Source: Apteryx mantelli
Taxonomy: Eukaryota > Chordata > Aves > Apterygiformes > Apterygidae
Length of the DNA: 64,000 nucleotides
NCBI RefSeq assembly: GCF_036417845.1
Contig: NC_089980.1
Coordinates: 54,868,501 to 54,932,500 of the forward strand
Direction: 5' to 3'
Position numbers and translations under genes: made by a program. The notes below the pieces were generated by a model. It saw only the letters and a list, made by a program, of their open reading frames with translations. It did no database searches and was not told where the DNA came from. Shown here one piece after another: positions 1-11,489 of the stretch. The first letter of the stretch is position 1; every line of letters begins with the position of its first letter.

Positions 1-1327
1 AAATGTCAAATGAACTCTCCTGCATTTACTCTATTAAGGTTAACATGCCTATCCAACAATGAACAAATCCATGTAATGATTCTTTCATTTGTTTTACTTC
101 TGTTAATCATAAAATCTTCTGTTCCTTTGTATCTTTTAGAATGACCTAACTTCAAACCACATTAGTTGCCTTCATCTAAATAATTGTTTATGATGCGTTA
201 TAGAATAATATGTGTGCATACATATGGATGTCATGTGAAGTTCACGGGTGTGTGAAATACCTGAAAATTCATCTCTAGACATGTGCAGTTTTGTGTCTAT
301 GACCTTTTCAAGCACATGCAGTGGTTTCCATTTTCCATTTAAACCTAACATTATGAAAAAAAAAAGTGTCCTTTATCTGCAGTTGTGGTTTTGGGGCATT
401 TAATACAAAAATTTAAAGCATTTCCTAATTAGTTATTCACTTATTTCTAAACATTATCAAAAACTACACACAGCAGTTGTTTCATGACATTTATCCACAA
501 AAGGCTTCTCCTTGGTTTGATCCTTCAGTCCCTCCAATCTCAGCTCCACTCCCACCTGCAGAGCTTTTTAGTTGGAAGGCTTATGATCTCAGGCCATGCT
601 ATCTATCTGCCAGGGCTCATATTAAGCACTTTTCTTGCCATATCACAAGGAAATAATACAAACGATTAGGCTGAAAACCCTTGTTAAATCATGAGTACCA
701 TGACTGACTCTCAGAAATTAGGCATGGCAAGTGTCTCCCATGTGTTACAGGATCATTTATCTAAAATGTGTTAACAACGTAAATATATACTCCTTCAAAA
801 TTAAATGCATTTTGCACTGGGAAGAGCCTTTTTTACAGAAAATTACAAAAGCCAAAGGTCATTTCTAGTGGGTTGTCACAATCTGTCCCAGTTAATTCCC
901 TAGTGAAGATGTAACCGAAATTCAACCAGTAACAACCACTGTCCCACTGGAAGGCAAAGTCTGGTATTAAATCAGCGCAGGGAAAAAGGCAACTTTAGCG
1001 AACAGATACAGCTTCTGGCTTTAATTCCTGTGCAGGATTACGCATCTGATTCTGATTTCTGATAAAATAAGCAGGAATACATTTTTGACTGATCTCTAAG
1101 GTTTAAAGAATTTGCGGAAACCTTTCGCGAAGTCTTTGTAGCTCTGAACAACCTGGTTTGGCACACAAAACTGCTTGAGTTACACCAGAACAGCACCGAC
1201 ATTTATAACCCATCACAACCATAAAAATATCAGAAAGGTTATGAAAGATTCCGTTATGCCAAAATTTCCAGACCTGAAAAATTCAGAATTGGGTTGGGCA
1301 AATTTGAATAAAGTTGTCCAACATTTT
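1..1327. other. Intergenic, no gene seen
   Basis: AT-rich DNA without an open frame that looks coding and without a recognisable repeat. The open stretch 484-669 has no family features and is rejected as a gene. Confidence 0.6.
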
Positions 1328-1716
1328 AGCGGGGCCCTGTGCGCGCTCCCCTGCCCCCAGCCCCGGGGTGGCGGTGCACAAGGCTGCTCGCTCGCTGGCG
1401 GGAGAAGTTTCCGGAAACAGCCCCTGCCAGGGCCGCCCCCTCCCAGGGGAGCTGCCTGCGCTGAGGCTCTGCCCTCACCCTGCTGGCCCCTGCCCGGCTG
1501 CTGGCTCCCCCAGCCCCACCCCGACCTGGGGGCGCCCCCCCCGGCCCCGTGGCGGTGCCCGATGCCCCCGGGACTGGGGCTGCCCTGGCTCCCCAGGGCC
1601 CTGCGCCCTTGGGGCGGGGGGACGGGCCCTGGCGGCCAGGCCCGGCCCTGCCGGCAGCCCCTGGCCCCAGGACCCCCCAGCCAGCAGCGCCCGGACAGGT
1701 TTGAAGCCCAGTGTTG
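1328..1716. other. Isolated GC-rich island in AT-rich DNA
   Basis: About 390 bp of about 75-80% GC, rich in CCCC, CCCAG and GGGGC runs, with sharp edges against AT-rich flanks. Both strands are open in several frames because of composition. Codon-like content is Pro/Gly/Ala low-complexity and resembles no protein known to me. ACATTTT flanks it on both sides (1321-1327 and 1717-1723). It may be a short CpG island, a GC-rich minisatellite remnant or an insertion. Confidence 0.5.
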
Positions 1717-4700
1717 ACATTTTCATTAGCAGTTTCAGTTAAGACCAGTGTTACCAGTTCAGCTTCAATAGCGCTTGTTTCTTGCAGGTCACAGGGTTAA
1801 AAATACTTGAACTTCATTGCGTCCAGCTGCAAACAGTCAAGATGAATGGGAAACTAAAGCCAGGGTGCTGTGATGATAACTTCTTAGCCGTGTGTATAGT
1901 CCAGTAATGAATATTCAGTGAGGTTTCTCTCACTCATTCCAGACTTTCAACCAGACTGCTTCCTCTTGAGGAGTTTCCCAGATCTGCCCAGAATTAATAC
2001 AGAAAGGGAGTATCAGGCTTCGGGATTTACAGATTCCTGCAATGTTGTGCATCTTGCATATTAATAAAAGCATTAAAAATGATGGGCCAGCTCTCTAGCT
2101 GCCAGGATTTGGAGGTTTTTTTTTTTTTTTTAATCTATGAGTGACGGTTTCTACCAATGAGCGCAGTAACCAGCCTTCTTCCTGCTCCCCATGTCCTGCA
2201 CGTTGCAACTGTAACAGCACAGGGTAAGACACAGAGGTGACAAGCTGGCAAGCATGACGGAGGCAGCAGCACTCTGCAGGTGTCTGGGATGCCAGTGTGC
2301 CTGAGGAAAAGGCTGGAGTGCAAGAAAAATCCTAGAGGTGCTTGGAGCAGTAAAACTTGGGCATTTCTGGCAGGTTTGCTATGGAGGGTATATGAGAATA
2401 CTGATATGAGATGGGTAGGTATTGACTGGAAGAGCTTACTACAGCAAGGAGTTAGGAGATGACAAATGCCAGTGAACATGGACCAGATGGAGACCAACCC
2501 TTTAAACCATCTGTGCTAAATTTCCCTGCTTCTTTTTTTCTGTTTAAATCCAGGTGCTTCCTCAATTCACCACATGCAGGAAAAAAAAAAATCAATGCAA
2601 GTTTAAGAAAGAGAGGTCACTTGGCACCTGCAGGTGATTTTGGAAATTAAAGGAAGAACCAGGCAGTCCCTTTTAATAAGCTGTTCCTTTCTACTGATGT
2701 CTCTTTGAAGTGCTTTAAATGCGAATTTTATTTGCTCAAATTTATAGTAACCTTTAAAATTACCACACTGTTAGAAAAACAAAATTCAAAGATTGAAACC
2801 ACTAGGATTTGGACTACAAGTTGATTATAAATTTTGTAGCACAGACCTTAGCTTTCAAATAGTCCCACTTTTTTGAATCTAATCTAGCTCAATAGATTTT
2901 GAGGAGAGTAGCACTAAAAATCCATCCCTTTCATCAAGTTGCACAACATCTTAGTTACTGGTAAAAATTACCATAATGTATTGCACTCACTGGCATTGTT
3001 TTGGGATTTATGACATGGAAAGTAATCCCATTATCTTAGCCCTGGTCTTAGTAAAGATTTTTGTGTATTGAAACCCCCCGAAAAACCAACAACTTCCACT
3101 TACATCCAGAAAGAATAATTGTCTCAAAGTATTCTTATGGGCAAATTTGCCTATTATTTGTTTTTCAAACTACTAGGCCAGGATTTCTGAAGCTCCTTTT
3201 TTTTTTGCCTGCTTTTGAAGTGAAGTTTAAGAATATGGCACATCCTTCCTGCTGGGCTCCCCTACTTTTCAAGACCTCATCACCTTACGCTTGTACATAC
3301 TGCAGCTGTTTCACTGTGGCAGTAGGTGGTCTAATGAAATATTACCACACCACTTCTTCAAGGACTTCTTTGGCTTCTTGTGTCATTTATCCCTCTCAAA
3401 ATCACAGTGTTTACTTTGGACTGTTTCACTGGAACTGCTCCTCGGTGTCTGACTGATTTGATGAAAAGAAGGACAGGCCGCCAGTGCCCCTTGGCCCCAT
3501 TCAGCAGCAAAAATGCTTCTCTGAGGGTTGGCAGCCTGCACTTGCTCTAGGCGCTGCTCCAGGTTTCCTCTGAGGAGCAGCTCTTTGATGGCACGTAGCC
3601 TGCTCAGAGGAGTTCTGTTGACATCACCAGAATTGGCTTCCCCTGCACACAGGCAGGAGGAGATGCAATTCAAGGAGACTTTAAAGGCATGGGAGGACAG
3701 GCGGAAGGAATGGTCTTCCACAAGTTGCAGATCAAATGCCTTGTTTCTCATCCAGAATCGGAAACAGATCTCTCTGATACCAGGCTGGGGAATTCAGGCT
3801 GTCAGCCTCAGCACAGCTGGATCTCCAGCTTGAACTGTTATTGTTTGTTTAGTGACGATTGTTCTCGATGAGGACCTTCACAAAACAGCATAGGTTCAGA
3901 GAGGCAGGATGATGCTCCTGCTGCTGTGAAGTACTGAGTATCCTCATCTTCCCGCTGTGACTGCAGTGGGGGCTGAGAGCCCTCAGCACTTTGCAGGCAG
4001 TGATCATCACTTCATGATTAGACCCATGGACAAGTAAGGCTTTCAGATGTTCCCACACAGAAGTGATGAAGAGTTACAAACATGAGGTTCTGATTCTCAC
4101 TACTGTTATGAAGTGTGACTGCTGAAACATTTATTTCCACTTCAAGTATTTGTCCATGTGTGTACTCCACTATTGCTATGCGTGCACAGCATGGGGTCAA
4201 AATCAGAAGTCTCTGGCCAGCAGTATCTGCTTGGGACATTCCTGCTTCCTGTATGTCCATCTGCTGTGATGCCAAAAGTGTAAAGGTCAATTCAGATCCA
4301 ATAGCACAGGTTTTTCTCAGCATTCATGTTCTTCCAGTATAACCATTTATACTGCAGTTAATGTACACAAAAGTGTTAGGTTACTGTAGCATTAATTAGG
4401 TAGCGTCTTCCTGACATTTGTTTAAGCATTTTTAATTTGTAGTTAGGGAGTGAATGAGCTTCCTTCTTTGTGACAAGCTATTCCACACTGGGATTCCTAG
4501 ATTAAAACACTGTGTATCTTTTAAGATATTACTACTACAGATGAGAACATGAAACATTTTTCTCGACCAGAGGGATTTCATATTGCCCATAACTGTTCCC
4601 TGGGAAAGTACTTCTTTAGAAGGAAAGACCTCAAAAACTGGAAGGGATGCCTAAAGATGTTGTTTTCAGTTTTTTTCCTATGCCTGTCCTGATCCCAATA

Positions 4701-5798
4701 CAACTGACCCCATTTGATAACCCACAGTTTGGAGCAGAAGTTCCTCTGGAGGTCTGTATCCTCAGGCTTCAGTGTCACTATTCCTGCTTTGGTAAACTCT
4801 GGTCACCTTTGTCCTGTTTATGCTGAAGGCAATATGCATCGTTGCTTTTTAAGAGTATATTTCTAGGACAGCAGCAACTGCACGTGCCATGAAAATGTAA
4901 CAGATCTCTTTAATGAACTTTTGTTAAAAAGATCTAAATCATCTATTCAACCCTGTTCCAAAGGGACACTGCAAACAGAAGCATGGGCTTCAGGAAATAA
5001 AAGAGACTTGGTCAATGCTTATAACTGTGTCCTTACCTGGCTAACCTAAATCCATGCTTATCCAGAATGGAATTCACAGCACTATCCCTCTTAGCACTGA
5101 AGAAGATCACAGTAGCAAAGGATATCCAGGTTTTGAAAGAATGATTCACCCTACTCTCAGACTGGCTTACCATACAGACAAGTGCAAAAACAGCCAACTG
5201 CCCAAACAGAAAGTGGGGAACAAAAAGCTGGCAGCATTATACAGAAAAAGTCCTGAACAATATAGCTGATCACAAAGTAAGCTTTCTGAAAAAAAGTCTG
5301 AAGACATTTGAAAATGCATAAAAAGTTGCCACAGAGTTTGTCAATAAAGTGTTGTCTATGATCACAGTGGCTAGGACGAGAAGCAGTAGGCTCAAAGTGT
5401 AGCTGCGGATCCTTCTAGCTGTAACTATAGTTAAGCAGAATAACTAGGGCAGATGCAACTTCCCTAGCCTCAAGAACAGAGCAAGAAAATCATCTGTCAG
5501 GAATGGGTTAGGTAGAGGTTACCTTCCCTTGAGGTGGAGAGAGAGAGTAAGTGACTGGTCTGGGTCCCTTCGGTCATATTTTAATCATTCTATGACACTA
5601 ATTTGATTCAGTGTAAAAAAGATCTGAGGTCCATGCCGTAGAGAGGTCTTCACAAAAACTATTCTTTAAACAGAATCAGTATCCATTGTTTCATGTTTGT
5701 TTTTTTATTCTACTGTCTTAAATTTCAATTTAAACCAATCTTTCATTGTTTTTCTCTGAAACACAACATACAATTCAAGATTTTTGTCCTCACTTGTA
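1717..5798. other. Intergenic, possible decayed coding-like relic at 3,380-4,340
   Basis: No intact gene. A T-run lies at 2,117-2,131. Minus-strand open stretches at 4323-4018, 4058-3849 and 3751-3383 follow each other with frame changes. They include a leucine-rich EHLKALLVHGSNHEVMITAC stretch and RLRAIKELLLRGNLEQRLEQ, and could be a broken old retrocopy, but I recognise no family. The remainder shows nothing. Confidence 0.4.
5546..5595 (+). mobile_element. Possible old CR1 3' tail relic
   Basis: GTGACTGGTCTGGGTCCCTTC followed within 15 nt by AATCATTCTATGACAC resembles the diverged CR1 terminus (GGTCCCTTCCAACC...ATTCTATGA). It sits about 210 bp upstream of CR1 copy 1. Similarity is short and partial, so the call is tentative. 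Confidence 0.3.
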
Positions 5799-5807
5799 TG
5801 AGTCTGC

Positions 5808-6608
5808 CTTGGCTGCAGTGACCATGAGATCGTGGAGTTCAGTATCCTGCGAGGAGGCAGCAGGGCACTAAGTAGGATTGCAACCCTGGAGTTTAGGAGA
5901 GCAAACTTTGGCCTCTTCAGGGACCTACTTGGAGGAATCCCATGGGTTAGGGCCCTAGAAGGAAGGGGCGTTCAAGAGAGCTGGTTAATATTCAAACATC
6001 ACTTCCTCCAGGCTCAACAGCGGTGCATCCCTATGAGTAGGAAGTCAAGCAAAGGAGACAGGAGACCTGCATGGATGAGCAAGGAGCTCCTGGCAAAACT
6101 CAACCAGAAGAAGGAAGTCTACAGAAAGTGGAAAGGGGGACAGGCCACTTGGGAGGAATATAGGAACGTTGTCAGAGTATGCAGGGATGCGACGAGGAAG
6201 GCTAAGGCCCGTTTGGAATTAAATCTGGCGAGAGATGTCAAGGACAGCAAGAAGGGCTTCTTCAAATACATCAGTAGCAAGAGGAAGACTAGGGAAAATG
6301 TGGGGCCTTTGCTGAATGGGGTGGGTGCCCTGGTGACGAAGGATGCAGAGAAGGCAGAGTTACTGAATGCCTTCTTTGCTTCAGTCTTTACTGCTCAGGC
6401 CAGCCCTCAGGAACCCCAGATCCTGGAGGCAAGAGAGAAAGTCTGGAGAAAGAAAGACTTTCCCTTGGTGGAGGAGGAGTGGGTTAGAGATCATTTAAGC
6501 AAACTTGACACCCACAAATCCATGGGCCCCGATGGGATGCACCCACGAGTGCTGAGGGAGCTGGCGGGTGTTATTGCTAAGCCACTCTCCATCATCTTTG
6601 AAAGGTAA
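5808..6608 (+). pseudogene. CR1 ORF2 fragment: endonuclease end and RT N-terminal part (copy 1)
   Basis: Longest uninterrupted frame of copy 1, 258 codons when counted from 5832. It covers the endonuclease C-terminal end (reading [11 protein letters not shown] in-frame from 5808) and the segment before the RT fingers, including [20 protein letters not shown] and a [18 protein letters not shown] block. It stops at TAA directly after IIFER, where the RT should continue with a [19 protein letters not shown] sequence that is indeed found downstream of the stop. Confidence 0.85.
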
Positions 6609-7337
6609 TGGAGAACAGGAGAAGTGCCTGAGGACTGAAAGAAAGCCAATGTCACCTCAGTCTTCAAAAAGTGCAAGAAGGAGGACCCAGGGAACTACAG
6701 GCCAGTCAGCCTCACCTGCATCCCTGGAAAGGTGATGGAGCAGCTCATCCTGGAGGCCATCTCCAAGCTTGTGGAAGAAAAGGAGGTGATCAGGAGTAGT
6801 CAGCATGGCTTCACCAAGGGGAAATCATGCCTAACCAATCTGATAGCCTTCTATGATGGAATGACTGGCTGGGTAGATGAGGGGAGAGCAGTGGATGTTG
6901 TCTACCTAGACTTCAGCAAGGCTTTCGACACTGTCTCCCATAACATCCTCATAGGCAAGCTCAGGAAGTGTGGGCTGGATGAGTGGACAGTGAGGTGGAC
7001 TGAGAACTGGCTGAATGGCAGAGCTCAGAGGGTTGTGATCAGCAGTGCAGAGTCTAGTTGGAGGCCTGTAGCTAGTGGTGTCCCCCAGGGGTCAGTACTG
7101 GGTCCAGTCTTGTTCAGTTTATTCATCAATGACCTGGATGAAGGGACAGAGTGCCCCCTCAGCAAGTTTGCTGATGATACCAAACTGGGAGGAATGGCTG
7201 ATACACCAGAGGGCTGTGCTGCCATTCAGAGAGACCTGGACAGGCTGGAGAGGTGGGTGGAGAGGAACCTCATGAAGTTCAACAAAGGCAAGTGCAGGGT
7301 CCTGCACCTGGGGAGGAATAACCCCATGCACCAGTAG
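6609..7337 (+). pseudogene. CR1 reverse transcriptase core (copy 1)
   Basis: Contains the main RT motifs in one frame from about 6642: [55 protein letters not shown] and [10 protein letters not shown]. It ends at TAG directly after NPMHQ. An in-frame TGA replaces the Trp of PEDW near 6639. It is not a functional gene. Confidence 0.85.
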
Positions 7338-8084
7338 AGGTTGGGGGTTGACCTGCTGGAAAGCAGCTCTGCAGAGAAGGACCTGGGAGTGCTGGTGGAC
7401 ACCAGGTTAAGCATGAGGCAGCAATGTGCCCTTGTGGCCAAGAAGGCCAATGGTATCCTGGGCTGCATCAGGAAGAGTGTTGCCAGCAGGTCAAGGGAGG
7501 TGATTCTCCCCCTCTCCTCAGCCCTGGTGAGGCCACATCTGGAGTACTGTGTCCAGTTTTGGGCTTCCCGGACAAGAGTCCTCTCTTGTACTGACAAGAG
7601 AGACATGGCACAACTGGAAAGAGTCCAGCGGAGGGCTATGAAGATGATGAAAGGACTGGAGCAACTCTCTTATGAGGAAAGGCTGAGCGAGCTGGGCCTG
7701 TTTAGCCTGGAGGAGAGAAGACTGAGAGGGGATTTTATCAGTGTATACAAATATCTACAGGGAGGGTGTCAAGAGGATGGGGCCAGACTCTTTTCAGTGG
7801 TGCCCAGTGACAGGATGTGAGGCAACGGGCACAAACTGAAACACAGGAAGTTCCATCTGAACATGAGGAAAAACTTTTTCACTGTGAAGGTGACAGAGCA
7901 CTGGAACAGGTTGCCCAGAGAGGTGCTGGAGTCTACATGCTTGGAGATATTCAAAACCCGCCTGGACACAATCCTGTACATGCTCTAGGTGACCCTGCTT
8001 GAGCAGGGGGCTTGGACTTAGATGATCTCCAGAGGTCCTTTCCAACCTCAACCATTCTGTGATCCTGTGTTTCTGTGAGTCTGC

Positions 8085-9798
8085 TCTGTTTAGTTCTCAT
8101 AACCCTCTACCTTGCTCAGAGCTCCTCTTTCTCCATGTGGTATCACCCATACCACTTATCATGCTGCAACAAGCATGCTCTTTTCCCTGCCTTACTTTTG
8201 TAGTTTTTGTGTGGTCCTCAGCATCTAGGAGCACATCTTCAAAACCCTCTAACATACTTTTGTGTTCTCTGGTTTTAAATCTATTCTGCAAAATAAACTT
8301 CTTTCATCATCCCATCAGTGGCTAGCTTTCACAAATCAGATCTCTGAATCACCTTTTTTTACAGTAGGGAAAATCCCAGTCAATATATTGGGACTTACAA
8401 GACATGAGTTGTACATTTGAGCAGTCTGAAGAATGGAGTGTTCAAATTGAGGGTATTATGTCAGTCCCAAACCTAATTACTGTAAAAGACAAACCTGGGG
8501 AATACTAACACAACTATATAAAATGAGAAACTAGGAAAAATGCTCAGCCTCTTGGCACTTTTGTCCTTTTATAGGATGAAATGAATGAAGGGAAGAGTCA
8601 TTGTGTGCTTTAGCAATTCCTGTACCAGTCAGATGGGAAGAAATTCAGTCAGGCCATTTAGATATAGTAGGTGCTAATCTGAGATAATAAAGCCCCTTAT
8701 CCAATGAAAATCTCTAAGGTTAAATGCATTTGAATGCTGGAATACATATATATATACACATATACATACAGAGTTAAACAGGATAGTTTCCTTAGTTTTG
8801 GATTAAAATACTTTGCCAACTAGTGAAACAAAGTCTAGATGATCAATATATCTTAAGGTAGCTGGGGAAATATATAAAAATCAGTTAATAATTATGCAAT
8901 TCTGTACATTTTTGGTTGTTTGGTTTGCAGGGGGCAGGTTTTCTTCAGGATGTCAAGAAGGAAAATAAAATACCATGGTTGTCTAAGGGGCTATAAAGAG
9001 CAATAATGGGATGAAAGACTTATAAAGGTCTGCAGGAAGTACTAGATTGTTTAAATATTTCAAGCTAGTTTATATTGAAATTTAAAGAATAGCAGATCCC
9101 TGAGCAGTATGATTTTTTTTTTTTTAATAAATCCATTCTTACCTTTTTTCCTACAGGCAAATTTGTTATTTCTTTTCTTATTACCTGTAGACAACAATGT
9201 ATATCTCCAATAACACAGAAGAAATCAAGTAATCTAAAACAGCTTGCATCCTAATGGGAAAATTATACTCATTCCTGCTGTCTTTTCAAATCCCGCTTAA
9301 GACTTCACGTGAGATGCTAATGCAAAAGAACACAAACTGAAATTTGAGAAACTTTTGTTTTATTCTCAGCTTCTAACTGACCTGTGGAAATTTGGGAAAA
9401 CCCCTTTATCAGGCTATTGCACCATTCTCCCCCTCCTTCCACTCTCCTTCCCTCCACTCGTGACTTCCATACACACTTGCACATGTATATCTTATGTCTA
9501 TCTTGATCATTTAACAGATTTTCCATGGCCACAACTGCACCTTAAACTGTGTTTGCGCAGTGTCTAGCAAATAATCCCTGAAGTTTGTCTAGGGCTTTAA
9601 GTACTAATATAGAACAAAGGAAAGACAACAATGACTTTTTTTTTCAGTGAATGGGCCATACTTATTACTAGTTGTGGACAATGATACCTTTGCTAAAAAA
9701 AAGAAATGTTTCTAGCCAGCACTGCCCGGTGGCCCAGCCCCAGCCCCAGCGGTTCTAGCAGACTATGTAAGAGCTAATTTGATTTTCCACCATCTTTC
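8085..9798. other. Intergenic, no gene seen
   Basis: Between CR1 copy 1 and the antisense CR1 fragment. Holds an AT/AC-rich simple stretch at about 8,744-8,770 and a T-run at 9,113-9,125. There is no supported coding region. Confidence 0.6.
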
Positions 9799-9887
9799 AT
9801 AGAGTCAGGGAACAGTTGAGGTGGGAAGGGACCCCTGGAGATCGTCTAATCCAACCCCCTGCTCAAAGCAGGATCGCCTAGAGCAGT
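9799..9887 (-). mobile_element. CR1 3'-end fragment, antisense
   Basis: Plus strand reads ATAGAGTCAGGGAACAG, then GGTGGGAAGGGACC, then TCTAATCCAACCCCCTGCTC and GGATCGCCTAGAGCAG. This is the reverse complement of the CR1 tail (CTCTAGGTGACCCTGCTTGAGCAGG... through TTCCAACC) seen in copies 1-3. Only about 90 nt of the 3' end are retained; typical severe 5' truncation. Confidence 0.85.
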
Positions 9888-9889
9888 TG

Positions 9890-11489
9890 CTCTTTGGTTT
9901 TGTCATGAGGATTTCTATATACCAGCAATGGCCTCCATATTACAGCAATGTTCTGGAATTTTTAGAAGATGACTGATATCTGTTCCAACACTGTTAACAT
10001 CTCCAGCACTATCAATATCTATTGAATGCAACCACTAGGATCCAGAATCACAGCCATTTGGGTCCTTCTGGCTGGGCAGACTCTTTTTGCCAAAGCTCAG
10101 AAATGAGATGTTAATGAGTCACTTTGTTCAAATGCCTCGGTGTAGGGGTATGAGCAAAGCAAAGGTCATCTTAGATTAAAGTGTTCCAGTGAACACAGAT
10201 AATGAGCCCATCTGAATAGCATAGTTGGAAACCAAGTCATGGTCTATTTGCCTGCATAGACTTAAGTGCTCCTTGAAAACTTGTATGGAATGATTGCTTC
10301 CAAAAGCCACTGCGTAAGAGAAAGGTTCTCACTTCAAGACCACACCAGAAAAATCTAGACTCTCATTTAGTCAGTGTTAGTATTTCAGCATTACAGTCAA
10401 TTGTGAGTGGAGCACAATAGGAGAGATGCTTTCCTTCTGCATCCTATAGAATAGTTTAAGTGCACGCATCTGTTTTGATTAGACATTTTGTTTTCAGATT
10501 TATTTCTCCTATTTCATACAGCTATATTAAAATAAGAACTGTGTTCTAGAAAAGCCTGTTTTTCTTCACTGACTGAAAAGGAAGTATAAAGAGTTAGGCA
10601 AGGTGTAGATGTCTACATCTCAGATGGATAAATCCGATCTCTGTTATTTGTTCATTTATTTACCAGAATATCATCTGTCTCACACATCTGGAAATAGAGC
10701 ATTTCTTACAGTCATAGCTGCAAATGGGACACTGTGATATGCAAACCAAATGGCTAGGCCTTTATGACTAGTATTCCTTTGGGAAATATGATTTAACAGT
10801 TGCTCTCAGCTCACCATTAACAATCTCAAATCATTTCTGTTTCCATCTTTAAGAGACCTTGGTATTTCTTAGGAATGAACACGGATCAGTGGCCTTCATT
10901 CTGTTCTGACAGGATGAAGAAAACAGAAAAAAGAAAAATCCCCAGAACAAAAAGAATGAAAGTGAAAAATGCCACTTCTAAATGTTCCCTCTAAGGAACA
11001 TGCTTCTGTATTTTATGTGTATGTCTAATTCTTGAGCCTGCCTTTGCACAAGTGAAGCAGGAACTTGGGTCTCTGGTTTTATCATCTATTTAAGAACAAA
11101 CATGCAGCAACAAAGGAAAACCAACATCTGGGTTCTGGTGCACAGCAGCTCCCTGAGGGAGCCTGCCAGGCATCTTAGGTGGTTCGGATACTGGCTGATG
11201 ATTTCTGCAGGCTAAATCCTACATTTCTACAAACAGTGACTATAACTTTGAACAGAGTAGTTTTCTCCCCCGCCTGCCTCTTTTTTGTGGTTTGTTAATC
11301 CTTATAAAATTTTGTGTGATTTTATTGCTGTTTCTTTCCACCCACTCATTCCTCTAAGCCACATCTGGTATGTTACATATCTCTGTCTCAGAGATTTCTG
11401 CCTGGCTTTCTAACAGCTTTAGCAAAATGATGTTAGCATAGGTAGTTTAAAGAAGTGGAGGCTCTTTGGTAGCACTTTTTGCAATATAT
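9890..11489. other. Intergenic, no gene seen
   Basis: 1.6 kb of unique-looking AT-rich sequence between two CR1 insertions. It has no frame above 60 codons with recognisable content and no clear repeat. Confidence 0.6.

Larger units (their letters stand above)
5808..8075 (+). mobile_element. CR1-type LINE, copy 1 (5'-truncated, decayed ORF2)
   Basis: Non-LTR retrotransposon copy. It starts inside ORF2 at the end of the endonuclease domain (SDHEIVEF) and runs through the reverse transcriptase: [20 protein letters not shown], the [15 protein letters not shown] block, PQGSVLGP, and FADD as the catalytic box. It ends in the conserved CR1 tail (GATGATCTCCAGAGGTCC, then ATTCTGTG, ATCCTGTG, TTTCTGTG). 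The frame is broken by TAA at 6606-6608, a TGA in place of Trp at about 6639, TAG at 7335-7337 and TGA near 7818. Flanking TGAGTCTGC at 5799-5807 and 8076-8084 may be a 9-bp target-site duplication. There is a 21-bp in-frame insertion near 7570-7600 relative to copies 2 and 3. Confidence 0.95.

Noticed and set aside
1175..1742. Overlapping Pro/Gly-rich frames of 83-180 codons in the small GC-rich block
   Set aside because: Same effect of GC composition; frames on both strands overlap and none shows a family signature.
7025..7606. Minus-strand open frames over the CR1 copies (also at 11,779-12,864 and 59,695-60,234)
   Set aside because: They are antisense shadows of the reverse transcriptase frames and recur in each copy.
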